Program-made: the position numbers and the translations under genes
Part shown: one piece after another, positions 35,132-43,682 of the stretch
How the letters are laid out: the number at the start of each line of letters is the position of its first letter
Position numbering within the stretch: position 1 is the stretch's first letter
The notes under the pieces: generated by a model
Seen by the model: the letters and a program-made list of their open reading frames with translations, nothing else
Told to the model about the DNA's origin: nothing
Databases searched by the model: none
Source: Malaciobacter marinus
Lineage (GTDB): Bacteria > Campylobacterota > Campylobacteria > Campylobacterales > Arcobacteraceae
NCBI RefSeq assembly: GCF_003544855.1
Contig: NZ_CP032101.1
Location: 992,001-1,056,000 of the forward strand
Direction of reading: 5' to 3'
Length of the DNA: 64,000 nt

Positions 35132-35174
35132 GTCACAAAAAACTCACTCTTTACTCACTAGGGTAAGTTAAGAT
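35132..35174 (+). promoter_or_regulatory. Direct-repeat operator and -10 of the TRAP/5-oxoprolinase operon
   Basis: CTCACT at 35143 and 35154, nine bases, then TAAGAT at 35169, the same spacing as at 29988. A third, weaker repeat GTCACA at 35132 is in the same 11-base phase. The element ends 28 bases before the dctP ATG and is the probable binding site for the response regulator at 34437. Confidence 0.72.
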
Positions 35175-35202
35175 TCCTTAATAAAATCAAAAGGAGTCTT
35201 AA

Positions 35203-36159
35203 ATGTTCAAGAAAAGTTTATTGATTGTATCTCTTGCAAGTGCAATGTTTGCAGGTGATATGAAAATGGATTTAAATGCAAAATATTCTGAAAGTAACTT
35301 TCATACTCAAGGTGCTAAGAAGTTTGCAACATTAGTTAAAGAGTATACTAATGGAAGTATAAAAATAACAGTACATTCAGGTAGTGCGCTTATTAAGGGT
35401 AATCCTTTAAAAGCAGTAAAAGATGGAACTGTAGCTATGACTGATATGTTTATACCTTTTACTTCAGGTGGAGGTAAGGTATTTGGAATTTCAGCACTTC
35501 CTTTTATTGCAAACTCATATGATGATGCTTATAAACTTTATCAATTATCAAAAAAATCTTATGAAAAAACTGCAAGAAAGTGGAATCAAAAACTACTTTA
35601 TTCAGTAACTTGGCCAGCAAGTGGTTTTTATTCTAAAAATGAGATTAATTCAATAGCTGATTTTAAAGGTGTAAAAACTAGAACTTATGATAAAAATTCT
35701 GCATCTTTTGTAAATCTTGCAGGTGGGAATGCTGTTGCTTTACCTTGGGGAGAGGTTTATTCATCACTTAGAACTGGAATGGTTGATTCTGTTGTAACTT
35801 CTTCAAGCTCAGGTAAAGATGGTAAGTTTTGGGAAGTATTAGGTAATTATACAAAAATAAATTATGCATATCCTTTACAAGCAGTGACTATAAATTTAGA
35901 TTATTGGAATGCTTTAGATAAAAATCAACAAAAAGCGATGCTAAAAGCAGCAAAAGAGATTGAAAAGTCACAATGGGAAGCTGTGAAAATTGAAGATGAG
36001 ACTTCTTTAGAGTTATTAAGAAAAAATGGTATGAAAGTACAAGAAGCTAGTCCTGAACTTAAAAAAGAGCTTGATGAAATTGCTTTAAAACTTTTAACTG
36101 AATATCTTGATGATGCAAATAAAGATATTAAAAAAATCTTTAAAGAATATAGAAAGTAG
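35203..36159 (+). CDS. dctP: TRAP transporter substrate-binding protein (DctP type)
   Basis: A 318-residue periplasmic protein with an N-terminal signal peptide (residues 1-17). It has the DctP fold marks: KEYTNGSIKITVHSGSALIKG near 45-65, GVKTRTYDKN with the carboxylate-binding Arg near 165, and WGEVYSSLRTGMVDSVVTS near 185-203. It binds a small organic acid and delivers it to DctQM. Because pxpABC follow, the ligand is probably 5-oxoproline (pyroglutamate); a pyroglutamate-binding DctP subfamily is established from Bordetella pertussis. First gene under the CTCACT operator; AAAGGAG precedes the ATG. Confidence 0.92.
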   Translation: MFKKSLLIVSLASAMFAGDMKMDLNAKYSESNFHTQGAKKFATLVKEYTNGSIKITVHSGSALIKGNPLKAVKDGTVAMTDMFIPFTSGGGKVFGISALPFIANSYDDAYKLYQLSKKSYEKTARKWNQKLLYSVTWPASGFYSKNEINSIADFKGVKTRTYDKNSASFVNLAGGNAVALPWGEVYSSLRTGMVDSVVTSSSSGKDGKFWEVLGNYTKINYAYPLQAVTINLDYWNALDKNQQKAMLKAAKEIEKSQWEAVKIEDETSLELLRKNGMKVQEASPELKKELDEIALKLLTEYLDDANKDIKKIFKEYRK

Positions 36160-36165
36160 TTGCGT

Positions 36166-36651
36166 ATGAATTCTTTATGTAATTTAGTAGATAAGCTCTC
36201 AAAAGGGGGAGCTTATTTATCGGGATTTTTATTGATAATATTAGTATCACTAATTTTATTGGAGATTTTTCTAAGATCATTTTTTGATATTTCAACAATG
36301 ATTGCAGATGAATATAGTGGATATCTCTATTTAGCTTCTATTTTTTTAGGACTTGCTTATACATTTAGTAGTGATAGTCATATTAGAATTAATATAATTA
36401 CTTCAAAACTTTCTAAAAAAGTAAATAAAAAAGTAGATGTTTTTGCAGCAATTATTGCACTTGGTGTACTATTTTTTGCATTTTATAGAACTGTATTACT
36501 TGCATATGACTCATATGAGTTTGAAATGCTTTCAGAAAATGTATCAGAAACACCAATTTATTTAACTCAACTTGCAATGCCTCTTGGAATTGCGCTATTT
36601 ATTTTAGCAGTTATAGTTTTTATTTTCAAAGGATTTACACATGATAGCTGA
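36166..36651 (+). CDS. dctQ: TRAP transporter small membrane subunit (DctQ type)
   Basis: About 161 residues with four membrane helices (near 14-34, 50-68, 88-108 and 130-150), the DctQ pattern, including DEYSGYLYLASIFLGLAYTF. It associates with DctM in the inner membrane to drive Na+-coupled uptake. The start could be TTG 36160, directly after the dctP stop, or ATG 36166; I choose the ATG. It overlaps dctM by 11 bases. Confidence 0.9.
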   Translation: MNSLCNLVDKLSKGGAYLSGFLLIILVSLILLEIFLRSFFDISTMIADEYSGYLYLASIFLGLAYTFSSDSHIRINIITSKLSKKVNKKVDVFAAIIALGVLFFAFYRTVLLAYDSYEFEMLSENVSETPIYLTQLAMPLGIALFILAVIVFIFKGFTHDS

Positions 36652-37978
36652 TCCACTTATATTATCAATTGTTTTAATAGTAATAATGTTTGTATTTTTA
36701 TTATCATCTATTTGGATTGGTATTTCATTGATGTTAACAGGAATAATTGGGATGCTTTTATTTGATCATAATCTTCCTCCTGTAATAAGTGTATATGATA
36801 AAATAGGAGATTTACTTGCATCTTCTTTATATGATGCTTTAAATTCTTGGTCACTTGCAGCACTTCCAATGTTTATTTTAATGGGTGAGATTTTATATAA
36901 ATCTTCAATCTCAACAAGATTACTAAATGGATTAAAGCCATGGCTTACTCATATACCTGGTAAACTTTTACATGTAAATGTTGCAGCTTGTTCTCTTTTT
37001 GCAGCAGTGTCTGGTTCTAGTGCTGCTACTACTGCTACTGTTGGTAAAATTACTCTTGATGAACTTCAAAGTAGAGGATATTCAAAATCATTAGCTATGG
37101 GTTCACTTGCAGGTTCTGGTACTCTTGGATATTTGATTCCTCCATCACTTATAATGATTATATATGGAGTTTTATCTGATGTATCTATTGGTAAACTTTT
37201 TGTTGCTGGTTTAATACCTGGATTATTACTTGCTACTTTATACTCTTTTTATATTATGTATAAAGCAACAACAGATAAAGAAAATGTTATGCCAGCTGAT
37301 GATGAAACATATACTTTTAAAGATAAACTATATTCACTAAAAGATTTAGCGCCTATATTTTCACTTATTGGTTTAGTTTTAGGTTCAATCTATGGTGGTT
37401 TTGCAACTCCAACAGAAGCAGCAGCTTTAGGTATTTTGGGTTCATTGATTTTAGCTGCTTACTTTAAAGCTTTATCTTTTGATATATTAAAAAATGCACT
37501 TTTAAATAGTGTAAAAACTTCAGTTATGATTGGTTTTATTATTGCAGGTGCAGTTTTCTTATCTCAAGTTATTGGATTTTTAGGAATTGCAAGAGCTATG
37601 AGTGAGTTTATTACAGGTCTTGGATTAAGTCCATTAATGCTTATTTTATTAATAGGTATTATGTATATTATTCTTGGAATGATTTTAGAAGCAATTTCTA
37701 TTGTTGTAATGACTTTACCAATTGTATTACCTATTGTTATTTTAGCTGGGTATGATCCTTTATGGTTTGGTATTTTCTTGGTATTTATGGTAGAAATGGC
37801 ACAAATAACTCCACCTGTTGGATTTTCCCTATTTGTAATTCAAGGTATAAGTAATGAAAAGATTGAAACGATTTTAAAAGCAACTTTTCCATTTTTTATA
37901 ATAATGATTATAACAGTTGCACTAATTACATTTTTCCCAGAATTGGTATTTTTCTTACCAAATAAAATGATTGGTTAG
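36641..37978 (+). CDS. dctM: TRAP transporter large permease (DctM type)
   Basis: A 445-residue polytopic permease of the DctM/ion-transporter superfamily. Conserved segments include VSGSSAATTATVGKITLDEL, AGSGTLGYLIPPSLIMIIYG and FATPTEAAALGILGSL, with a second repeat ending in MAQITPPVGFSLFVIQGI. It carries the substrate with sodium into the cytoplasm. AAAGGA lies within the end of dctQ, seven bases before the ATG. A -10 element for pxpA overlaps its stop codon, so the downstream enzymes may also have an independent promoter. Confidence 0.94.
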   Translation: MIADPLILSIVLIVIMFVFLLSSIWIGISLMLTGIIGMLLFDHNLPPVISVYDKIGDLLASSLYDALNSWSLAALPMFILMGEILYKSSISTRLLNGLKPWLTHIPGKLLHVNVAACSLFAAVSGSSAATTATVGKITLDELQSRGYSKSLAMGSLAGSGTLGYLIPPSLIMIIYGVLSDVSIGKLFVAGLIPGLLLATLYSFYIMYKATTDKENVMPADDETYTFKDKLYSLKDLAPIFSLIGLVLGSIYGGFATPTEAAALGILGSLILAAYFKALSFDILKNALLNSVKTSVMIGFIIAGAVFLSQVIGFLGIARAMSEFITGLGLSPLMLILLIGIMYIILGMILEAISIVVMTLPIVLPIVILAGYDPLWFGIFLVFMVEMAQITPPVGFSLFVIQGISNEKIETILKATFPFFIIMIITVALITFFPELVFFLPNKMIG

Positions 37979-37985
37979 ATATAAT
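37978..37985 (+). promoter_or_regulatory. Internal promoter element before pxpA
   Basis: GATATAAT, a perfect gnTAnAAT match beginning on the last base of dctM and 28 bases before the pxpA ATG. It would allow the 5-oxoprolinase genes to be transcribed without the transporter, as needed for repair of spontaneously formed 5-oxoproline. Confidence 0.5.
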
Positions 37986-38013
37986 AAAGTATCACAATTT
38001 ATAGGATAAGGTT

Positions 38014-38748
38014 ATGAATATTAGATTAAACTGCGATATGGGAGAAAGTTTTGGTATCTGGAAGATGGGATATGATGAGCAAATTATGCCATATATTGAT
38101 ATGGCAAATCTTGCTTGTGGTTTCCATGCTAGTGATGCTTTAACTATGAATAAATCTGTTGCCTTGGCAAAAAAATATAATGTAACACTTGGTGCACATC
38201 CTGCATATCAAGACTTAGTTGGTTTTGGTAGAAGAAGCATAAGATGTTCACTTGAAGAGATAAAATCTATAATTTTATATCAATTAGGTGCATTAAATGC
38301 ATTTTGTAAAGCTCATGGAACAGGTATTTCATATGTAAAACCACATGGTGCTTTATATAATGATATGATGAAAGATGAAAATATATTCAAAGCAATATTA
38401 AGTGCAATATCATCTTTTGATAAAAATATAAAACTTATGATTTTATCAAGCCCTAAAAATGAAAGTTATAAACATACTGCAATGTTTTATGGAATAAATT
38501 TATTGTATGAAGTATTTGCAGATAGAAATTATAATGATGATGGAACTCTTGTATCAAGAATAAGAGATGATGCGGTGATTCAAGATGAGCTAGAAGTTGC
38601 TCAAAGAATCTCAACACTTAAAGAAAAAGGTTATATATTAAGTGTAAACAATAACAGATTATTTTTAGAAGTAGATAGTTTATGTGTGCATGGAGATAAT
38701 GAAAAAGCCTTAGACTTTATAAAACTATTAAGAAAAGCATTGATTTAA
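38014..38748 (+). CDS. pxpA: 5-oxoprolinase subunit PxpA (LamB/YcsF family)
   Basis: A 244-residue subunit of the prokaryotic ATP-dependent 5-oxoprolinase, which converts 5-oxo-L-proline to L-glutamate together with PxpB and PxpC. Family signatures: NCDMGESFGIWKMG (residues 5-18), ANLACGFHASD (about 31-41), GAHPAYQDLVGFGRR (about 60-74), VKPHGALYND (about 109-118) and VHGDN near the end. It is the first of three contiguous genes with a one-base gap to pxpB. AAGG lies close to the ATG. Confidence 0.96.
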   Translation: MNIRLNCDMGESFGIWKMGYDEQIMPYIDMANLACGFHASDALTMNKSVALAKKYNVTLGAHPAYQDLVGFGRRSIRCSLEEIKSIILYQLGALNAFCKAHGTGISYVKPHGALYNDMMKDENIFKAILSAISSFDKNIKLMILSSPKNESYKHTAMFYGINLLYEVFADRNYNDDGTLVSRIRDDAVIQDELEVAQRISTLKEKGYILSVNNNRLFLEVDSLCVHGDNEKALDFIKLLRKALI

Positions 38749-38749
38749 A

Positions 38750-39424
38750 ATGAAAATAAAAGTAGCCTCAGTTGATTCATTAATTATCTATTTTGGAGAT
38801 AAGATTGATAAAGATATAGCAAAGAAAGTAAAAAATGCTTATCTTTGTATAAAAAAATTAAATCTTGATGGAATTATTGAAATAGTTCCATCATATACTT
38901 CAATTTTAATTACATATGATATTTTTACATATGATTATGAAACTATAAAAATAAAACTTGAAGAGTTGATTAATCTAGATGAAACTCAAGAAGATAACTC
39001 TAAACTAATTACTATTGATGTTTATTATGGAACTGAAGTTGGATTAGATTTGCAAAGTATGAGTGAAAAAACAGGTTTAAGTATAGAACAAATTATAAAA
39101 ATTCATTCAGAGAAAACATATGATGTGTATGCAATAGGATTCTTGCCAGGTTTTGGATATTTAGCAAGTGTTGATGATCGTATTGCTCTTCCTAGATTAA
39201 GTACTCCAAGAAAAAGTATTCCAAAAGGAAGTGTTGCAATTGCAAATACTCAAACAGCTGTTTACCCACAAGCTAGCCCTGGAGGTTGGAATATTGTAGG
39301 AAGAACTGCTTTTGAATTTTTTGATAAAAAATTAGAGACTTTATCTCCTATTAGTGTAGGAGATAGGGTGAAATTTAATCCAATTTCAAAAGAGCAGTTT
39401 TTAAAACAAGGAGGAGTTTTATGA
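38750..39424 (+). CDS. pxpB: 5-oxoprolinase subunit PxpB (KipI family)
   Basis: A 224-residue subunit. The C-terminal half is diagnostic: GFLPGFGYLASVDDRIALPR, STPRKSIPKGSVAIANTQTA and YPQASPGGWNIVGRT (read in sections, about residues 132-195). In Bacillus the homologue KipI also inhibits a sporulation kinase, but co-location with pxpA and pxpC points to 5-oxoproline cleavage. Its end overlaps the pxpC start by four bases (ATGA), and the pxpC ribosome site GGAGG lies inside it. Confidence 0.95.
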   Translation: MKIKVASVDSLIIYFGDKIDKDIAKKVKNAYLCIKKLNLDGIIEIVPSYTSILITYDIFTYDYETIKIKLEELINLDETQEDNSKLITIDVYYGTEVGLDLQSMSEKTGLSIEQIIKIHSEKTYDVYAIGFLPGFGYLASVDDRIALPRLSTPRKSIPKGSVAIANTQTAVYPQASPGGWNIVGRTAFEFFDKKLETLSPISVGDRVKFNPISKEQFLKQGGVL

Positions 39425-40332
39425 GTTTAGAGATTATTAATACTCCAATTTTTGCAACTATTCAAGATAAAGGAAGATTTTCATATACACACATAGGAGT
39501 AACACACGCAGGTGTTATGGATGAGTATGCTTACTATATAGCAAATATGCTTTTAGGTAATAAAAAAGATGAGAATATTATAGAAATAGCTTTTGCAAAT
39601 GTAGAGTTTAAAGCAAATACAAATACACAAATAGCAGTAACTGGAGCTTTTTGTGAGGTTTTTATAAATAATGAAGCTAAAAATAGTTGGCAAACACATA
39701 ATCTTAAAGTTGGAGATATTGTTAAAATTGGAAAGTTTTTAGAAGGTTCAAAAGTATATCTTGCTGTAAAAGATGGCTTTAAAATTAAAAAAGAGTTTGG
39801 AAGCTATTCAACTACAATAAAAGAAAATCTTGGTGGCTTAAATGCAAATAGATTACAAAAGGGTGATATTTTAAAAATTAATTCTCATAATCTATTTCAT
39901 ACTTCAAGATTAAAAAAGAGTTTTCATCCAAAGTATGAAGATACACTTTTATTAAGAGTTGTTTTATCTTATCAAGATGAATATTTTTCTGATAAGGAAA
40001 AACAGAAGTTTTTTTCAAGTGAGTTTACAGTGTCAAATGAGTTTAATAGAATGGGGTGCAAATTAAAAGGTGAACCAATAAAGTGTGATATTGATGGTAT
40101 TGTATCTGAGGGAATAAGCTTTGGAGCAATACAAATTCCAAGTGATGGACAACCTATTATACTTTTAAAAGATAGACAAACAATTGGTGGTTATCCTAAA
40201 ATTGGTAGTGTTTTAAGTATTGATTGCTTTAAATTAGCTCAAGCAAAACCAAATACAAAAATAAGATTTAAACAAATATCTATTGAAAAAGCACAAAAGA
40301 AGTTAAAAGAGTTTTATAACTCTTTTAACTAA
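39421..40332 (+). CDS. pxpC: 5-oxoprolinase subunit PxpC (KipA/biotin-dependent carboxylase-like)
   Basis: A 303-residue subunit completing the PxpABC enzyme. It shows THAGVMDEYAYYIANMLLGN (about residues 28-47), FNRMGCKLKGEPI (about 211-223) and SEGISFGAIQIPSDGQPIIL followed by DRQTIGGYPKIGSV (about 232-267), the family core. No biotin domain is present. Cytoplasmic. The gene ends in a hairpin that includes its last codons and stop. Confidence 0.95.
   Translation: MSLEIINTPIFATIQDKGRFSYTHIGVTHAGVMDEYAYYIANMLLGNKKDENIIEIAFANVEFKANTNTQIAVTGAFCEVFINNEAKNSWQTHNLKVGDIVKIGKFLEGSKVYLAVKDGFKIKKEFGSYSTTIKENLGGLNANRLQKGDILKINSHNLFHTSRLKKSFHPKYEDTLLLRVVLSYQDEYFSDKEKQKFFSSEFTVSNEFNRMGCKLKGEPIKCDIDGIVSEGISFGAIQIPSDGQPIILLKDRQTIGGYPKIGSVLSIDCFKLAQAKPNTKIRFKQISIEKAQKKLKEFYNSFN
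40302..40329. terminator. Hairpin at the end of pxpC
   Basis: GTTAAAAGAGTT and AACTCTTTTAAC form a perfect 12-bp stem with a TTAT loop, encoding the last residues of PxpC. It lacks a long T tract, so termination may be incomplete. The facing gene ends at 40351. Confidence 0.55.
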
Positions 40333-40350
40333 GCTTTTGGAATTATTTTA

Positions 40351-41145
40351 TTAACAAATATTTATAAAAGAGTTTTCTATTAGTTCTGAAAAACTTTCAT
40401 TTTTTGAATATGTATTTATTTCATAGGTAAATTTTGGTTTGATTAAGATGCCTGATTTACTTTTAAGTGTAGTGTCTTCAATTAGATTTTTTATATTATT
40501 GATTACATGTGAACACTCTTTTAAATCTTCATTATCAAAAAATATAATAAATTGGTTATTTATAAATCTAGCAATACTGTAGTTTAATTTCTCTTCTTTT
40601 ATCTTTTTTGTAATATATTTTACTAAAAAGATTTGCAAATTATCAAAAATTAGTTGACCATAATTTTCATAAATATAATCAGCATTTTCTACTCTTATTA
40701 AAGTTAATACTCCATCTTTTTTAAAATTATATTCATTATTTAAAAATCTATTATAAATCCATTTTTTATTAAAAGCTTGTGTTACTTCATCTTTAAATAC
40801 TTTACTTGTTATAGTATCAAGTTCTTTTTTTAAATCTTGCATCTCATGATAGATTTTTTGTAAAGAACTTTCATCTTTATTTTCAATTGCAAGTTTCGCA
40901 TCTTTTGTTGCAATTGTTACCTTATCTAAACTTTCTAGTGTTTTTCTTGCATAATCATTTATATCTGCATACTCTTTTGCTATAAAAGAGTCTAGTCTTT
41001 TGTGAAAATCTTTATCTTCTAAGTCAATTTCTAAGGTTTTTGCATGTTTATCAAAGCACTGAAAATATGTTGAGGGCAAAATAATTTCATTTTGCAAAAG
41101 TTCATTTACTGTCTCATCAGTTACTTTTTTAAGAATTCTTTTCAT
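40351..41145 (-). CDS. Degenerate GGDEF-like protein
   Basis: About 264 residues. The N-terminal 110 residues are helical. The C-terminal part has the GGDEF-domain pattern (EVTQAFNKKWIYNRFL matching the usual DxLTGLxNRR region, and ARFINNQFIIFF in the active-site position) but the GGDEF signature is replaced by NNQF, so it should not make c-di-GMP. It may bind nucleotide or regulate its partner. I start at ATG 41145 because GGAG is seven bases upstream. The start overlaps the end of the EAL gene at 41129 by 17 bases, so the two are coupled. Confidence 0.7.
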   Translation of the reverse strand: MKRILKKVTDETVNELLQNEIILPSTYFQCFDKHAKTLEIDLEDKDFHKRLDSFIAKEYADINDYARKTLESLDKVTIATKDAKLAIENKDESSLQKIYHEMQDLKKELDTITSKVFKDEVTQAFNKKWIYNRFLNNEYNFKKDGVLTLIRVENADYIYENYGQLIFDNLQIFLVKYITKKIKEEKLNYSIARFINNQFIIFFDNEDLKECSHVINNIKNLIEDTTLKSKSGILIKPKFTYEINTYSKNESFSELIENSFINIC

Positions 41146-42364
41146 TAAGTTCTCCAACTATTGTTTCTATTGGTTTTGGCTTACTAATATAATATCCTTG
41201 TGCATATTCAATTCCCAATGAACGAATATATCTTAATATTTTTAAATCACTTACAAACTCTGCAACAACTTCAAAATTTTGTTGTTTACAAAATAAAACT
41301 ATACTTTTTACAAGGTTTAAATAAATTTCTTGGTCAATCTTTTTTATAAGTGAGCCATCTATTTTTATATAATCAACATCAATATTTAAAATATATTCAT
41401 AATTTGAAAAGCCTGTTCCAAAGTCATCAATGGCTATTTTTACACCATATTTTTTAACTTCTTTAATAAACTCATTTACAATAGAATAGTTTGATATTTT
41501 ATCACTTTCTAATATCTCTAAAGTTAGATATTCTCCAACATTGTTATTTTTGATTTTTTCTATTAATAAATCTTTTATTTTTGGATTTAATATATCATGA
41601 AAGTCAAGATTTATACTTATATTGATTTTATATTTATTGATATATGAAACAACTTTCTCAATTAGTATTGCCATTAAATTATTGTATAGTCTGTATTTTT
41701 TAGATTTTTGAATAAATACATAAGGCATTATCATGTTATTATTTTTGTCAAATACTCTCATTAATGCTTCATATTTTACAATTTCTTCTGTTTGAGCATT
41801 TGCTATTGGCTGAAAATATGGTTCTACTAACTTTTCTTGAATATTATATTTAAGTATTTCAAGTAAGTTTTCATTTGAATTTTCTTCTTCATAAAATTTA
41901 CTATCAAAATAGATAAAATGAACAAAATTTAACTTTGCATTATGTAAAGCTTTTTCTGCATATATTTTTATTTTTTTATCTGCACTTTTAGAACAACCTA
42001 TTGTTACATCGATATTAATAAATGACTTTTTATCTAAAAGTTTAAATTTATGTGAGATTATTGTATAAAAGATTGCATCTTTTATTTTTTCTATATCTTC
42101 TTGTGATATATCTTTGTATATAGTAAGTCCAAAAACATCAACATGTGTATTTACAAAATCAATAAAAACTGAATCTTTTAGTATGGCTTTGATTTTATTT
42201 TTAATTGTATGTTTAAGTAACTTTTCTAATTGTTTTATTATGTAATCGCCATTATCAAAATTATAAATAGCGTTAATATCTTTCATGTATAATATATCTA
42301 TTAAAAAGAGCGTTTTTAATTTATCTTTATTCTTATATCTTAAAAACTTCTTTAATATATACAT
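41129..42364 (-). CDS. GGDEF(degenerate)-EAL protein, probable c-di-GMP phosphodiesterase
   Basis: A 411-residue cytosolic protein. The N-terminal 160 residues are GGDEF-like but lack the signature (VDVFGLTIY in its place). The EAL domain (about 175-405) is complete: YEALMRVFD, NISINLDF, LTLEILESD, IAIDDFGTGFSNY, YIKIDGSLI and VVAEFVSD carry the metal ligands and catalytic base. It probably hydrolyses c-di-GMP to pGpG. AAAGGG lies five bases before the ATG. It is translationally coupled to the degenerate GGDEF gene downstream, suggesting a two-protein unit. Confidence 0.85.
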   Translation of the reverse strand: MYILKKFLRYKNKDKLKTLFLIDILYMKDINAIYNFDNGDYIIKQLEKLLKHTIKNKIKAILKDSVFIDFVNTHVDVFGLTIYKDISQEDIEKIKDAIFYTIISHKFKLLDKKSFINIDVTIGCSKSADKKIKIYAEKALHNAKLNFVHFIYFDSKFYEEENSNENLLEILKYNIQEKLVEPYFQPIANAQTEEIVKYEALMRVFDKNNNMIMPYVFIQKSKKYRLYNNLMAILIEKVVSYINKYKINISINLDFHDILNPKIKDLLIEKIKNNNVGEYLTLEILESDKISNYSIVNEFIKEVKKYGVKIAIDDFGTGFSNYEYILNIDVDYIKIDGSLIKKIDQEIYLNLVKSIVLFCKQQNFEVVAEFVSDLKILRYIRSLGIEYAQGYYISKPKPIETIVGELNEKNS

Positions 42365-42506
42365 TCATACCCTTTTTTTACTTTATAAATTGATTATATA
42401 TTATTAAATCTTAATATTCCTAAAATATTAGGTGATTAATATTATTTATCCCAAAAAAAAGTTATTTATTTTAAAAAATCTTTACTATATGTTATTTAAA
42501 ACTTAT

Positions 42507-42517
42507 TTAGATAAAAT
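42507..42517 (+). promoter_or_regulatory. Extended -10 promoter of the DedA-LysE-tex operon
   Basis: TTAGATAAAAT, identical to the elements before glnS and the Fic antitoxin. The TTG start of the DedA gene is 27 bases downstream. Confidence 0.6.
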
Positions 42518-42543
42518 CCCTTAAATTTATATAAGGGTTTGTA

Positions 42544-43074
42544 TTGGAAGATTTGATAAAAGATTGGGGATATATTGCATTATTTGCTTATTCCTTTGGT
42601 GGTGGATTTGTTGGTCTTGTAGTTGCAGGAGTATTATCTTATGCCGGTGATTTAAATATTTATATTTCTATATTAGTTGCAGGTGTATCTAACTTTTTGG
42701 GTGACCAGTTTTTATTTACCCTTGCAAGAAAAAATAAAATGTATGCAAAAGATATGATGAAAAAGTATGGAAGAAAAGTTGCTTTAGCTCATTTGATGAT
42801 GAGAAGATATGGTTCCTTTGTTGTTTTTTTCCAAAAATATATTTATGGAATAAAAACTTTAATTCCATTGGCTATGGGAATTACAAAATATTCAAGTAAA
42901 AAGTTTGTATTTTTTAATATTTTAGCAACAGCACTTTGGGCTGTAATTGTTGGTTATGCAAGTTACACAGCAGGTTCGTATATATTAAATAGTAGTGAAG
43001 ACTTTAAATATATAGGTTTAGGAATAGTTGTTGTAGTATTTTTAATACTTTCGCTTATTTTTAGAAGAGTATGA
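42544..43074 (+). CDS. DedA/VTT-family inner-membrane protein
   Basis: A 176-residue membrane protein of the DedA/SNARE-associated family, now linked to lipid flipping and membrane homeostasis. The conserved stretch FFQKYIYGIKTLIPLAMGITKYS (in two parts, about residues 97-119) and the GDQFLFTLARKN segment are typical, although the usual Arg of FxGR is replaced in FQKY. Start is TTG, fixed by AAGGG about seven bases upstream; no nearby in-frame ATG exists. It overlaps the LysE-family gene by four bases (ATGA). Confidence 0.82.
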   Translation: MEDLIKDWGYIALFAYSFGGGFVGLVVAGVLSYAGDLNIYISILVAGVSNFLGDQFLFTLARKNKMYAKDMMKKYGRKVALAHLMMRRYGSFVVFFQKYIYGIKTLIPLAMGITKYSSKKFVFFNILATALWAVIVGYASYTAGSYILNSSEDFKYIGLGIVVVVFLILSLIFRRV

Positions 43075-43682
43075 TAGATTTTTTATTTTTGGCACTTACT
43101 TTGGGTGTAAGTGCTGGTTTTGCTCCAGGTCCTCTTACAAACTTTGTGATACAACAAACTTTAAAACACGATTTGAATTCAGGTGTTAAAGTGGCTTTTT
43201 CTCCTGTAATAGTAGATATTCCAATAGTGATATTATCTATTCTTTTAGCAAGTTATATTAGTGATTCAAAAATATTTTTAATGTTTGTTTCTTTAGTTGG
43301 AAGTGCTTATTTATTCTATTTGGCTTATGAAAATTTTAAGGTTGAACAAATTGTACTTGATAAAAATGTGCCAAATAAATCTTTTAGACAAGGTTTAGTT
43401 ATTGGTGCTTTAAGTCCAAATCCTTATCTTTTTTGGATTGCTATTGGAACACCAATTTTACTGCAAATACTAAATGAGTTCTCTTTAAGTGTAGTATTTG
43501 CTTTTTTAGCAACTTTTTACTTTTCATTGGTTGGTTCAAAAGTTTTTATTGCATATATGGCAGCAAAGAGTAAAAAGTTTTTAAAAGGGAAGGTTTATTT
43601 TTTTATAATGAAATTTTTGGCCTTATTATTAGCAGCATTTGCTGTAAAATTAATTTTTGATGCAATAGGATATATAAATTGA
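43071..43682 (+). CDS. LysE/RhtB-family exporter
   Basis: A 203-residue membrane protein with about six helices. The N-terminal GVSAGFAPGPLTNFVIQQTL (about residues 12-31) and SPNPYLFWIAIGTPIL (about 114-129) are LysE-family signatures. Members export amino acids, but the substrate here is unknown. It is coupled on both sides: ATGA overlap with DedA upstream and a four-base overlap with the TTG start of tex downstream. Confidence 0.85.
   Translation: MIDFLFLALTLGVSAGFAPGPLTNFVIQQTLKHDLNSGVKVAFSPVIVDIPIVILSILLASYISDSKIFLMFVSLVGSAYLFYLAYENFKVEQIVLDKNVPNKSFRQGLVIGALSPNPYLFWIAIGTPILLQILNEFSLSVVFAFLATFYFSLVGSKVFIAYMAAKSKKFLKGKVYFFIMKFLALLLAAFAVKLIFDAIGYIN

Noticed and set aside
40351-41145. Active diguanylate cyclase
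   Set aside because: The GGDEF signature is replaced by NNQF and neighbouring metal-site residues are not evident.
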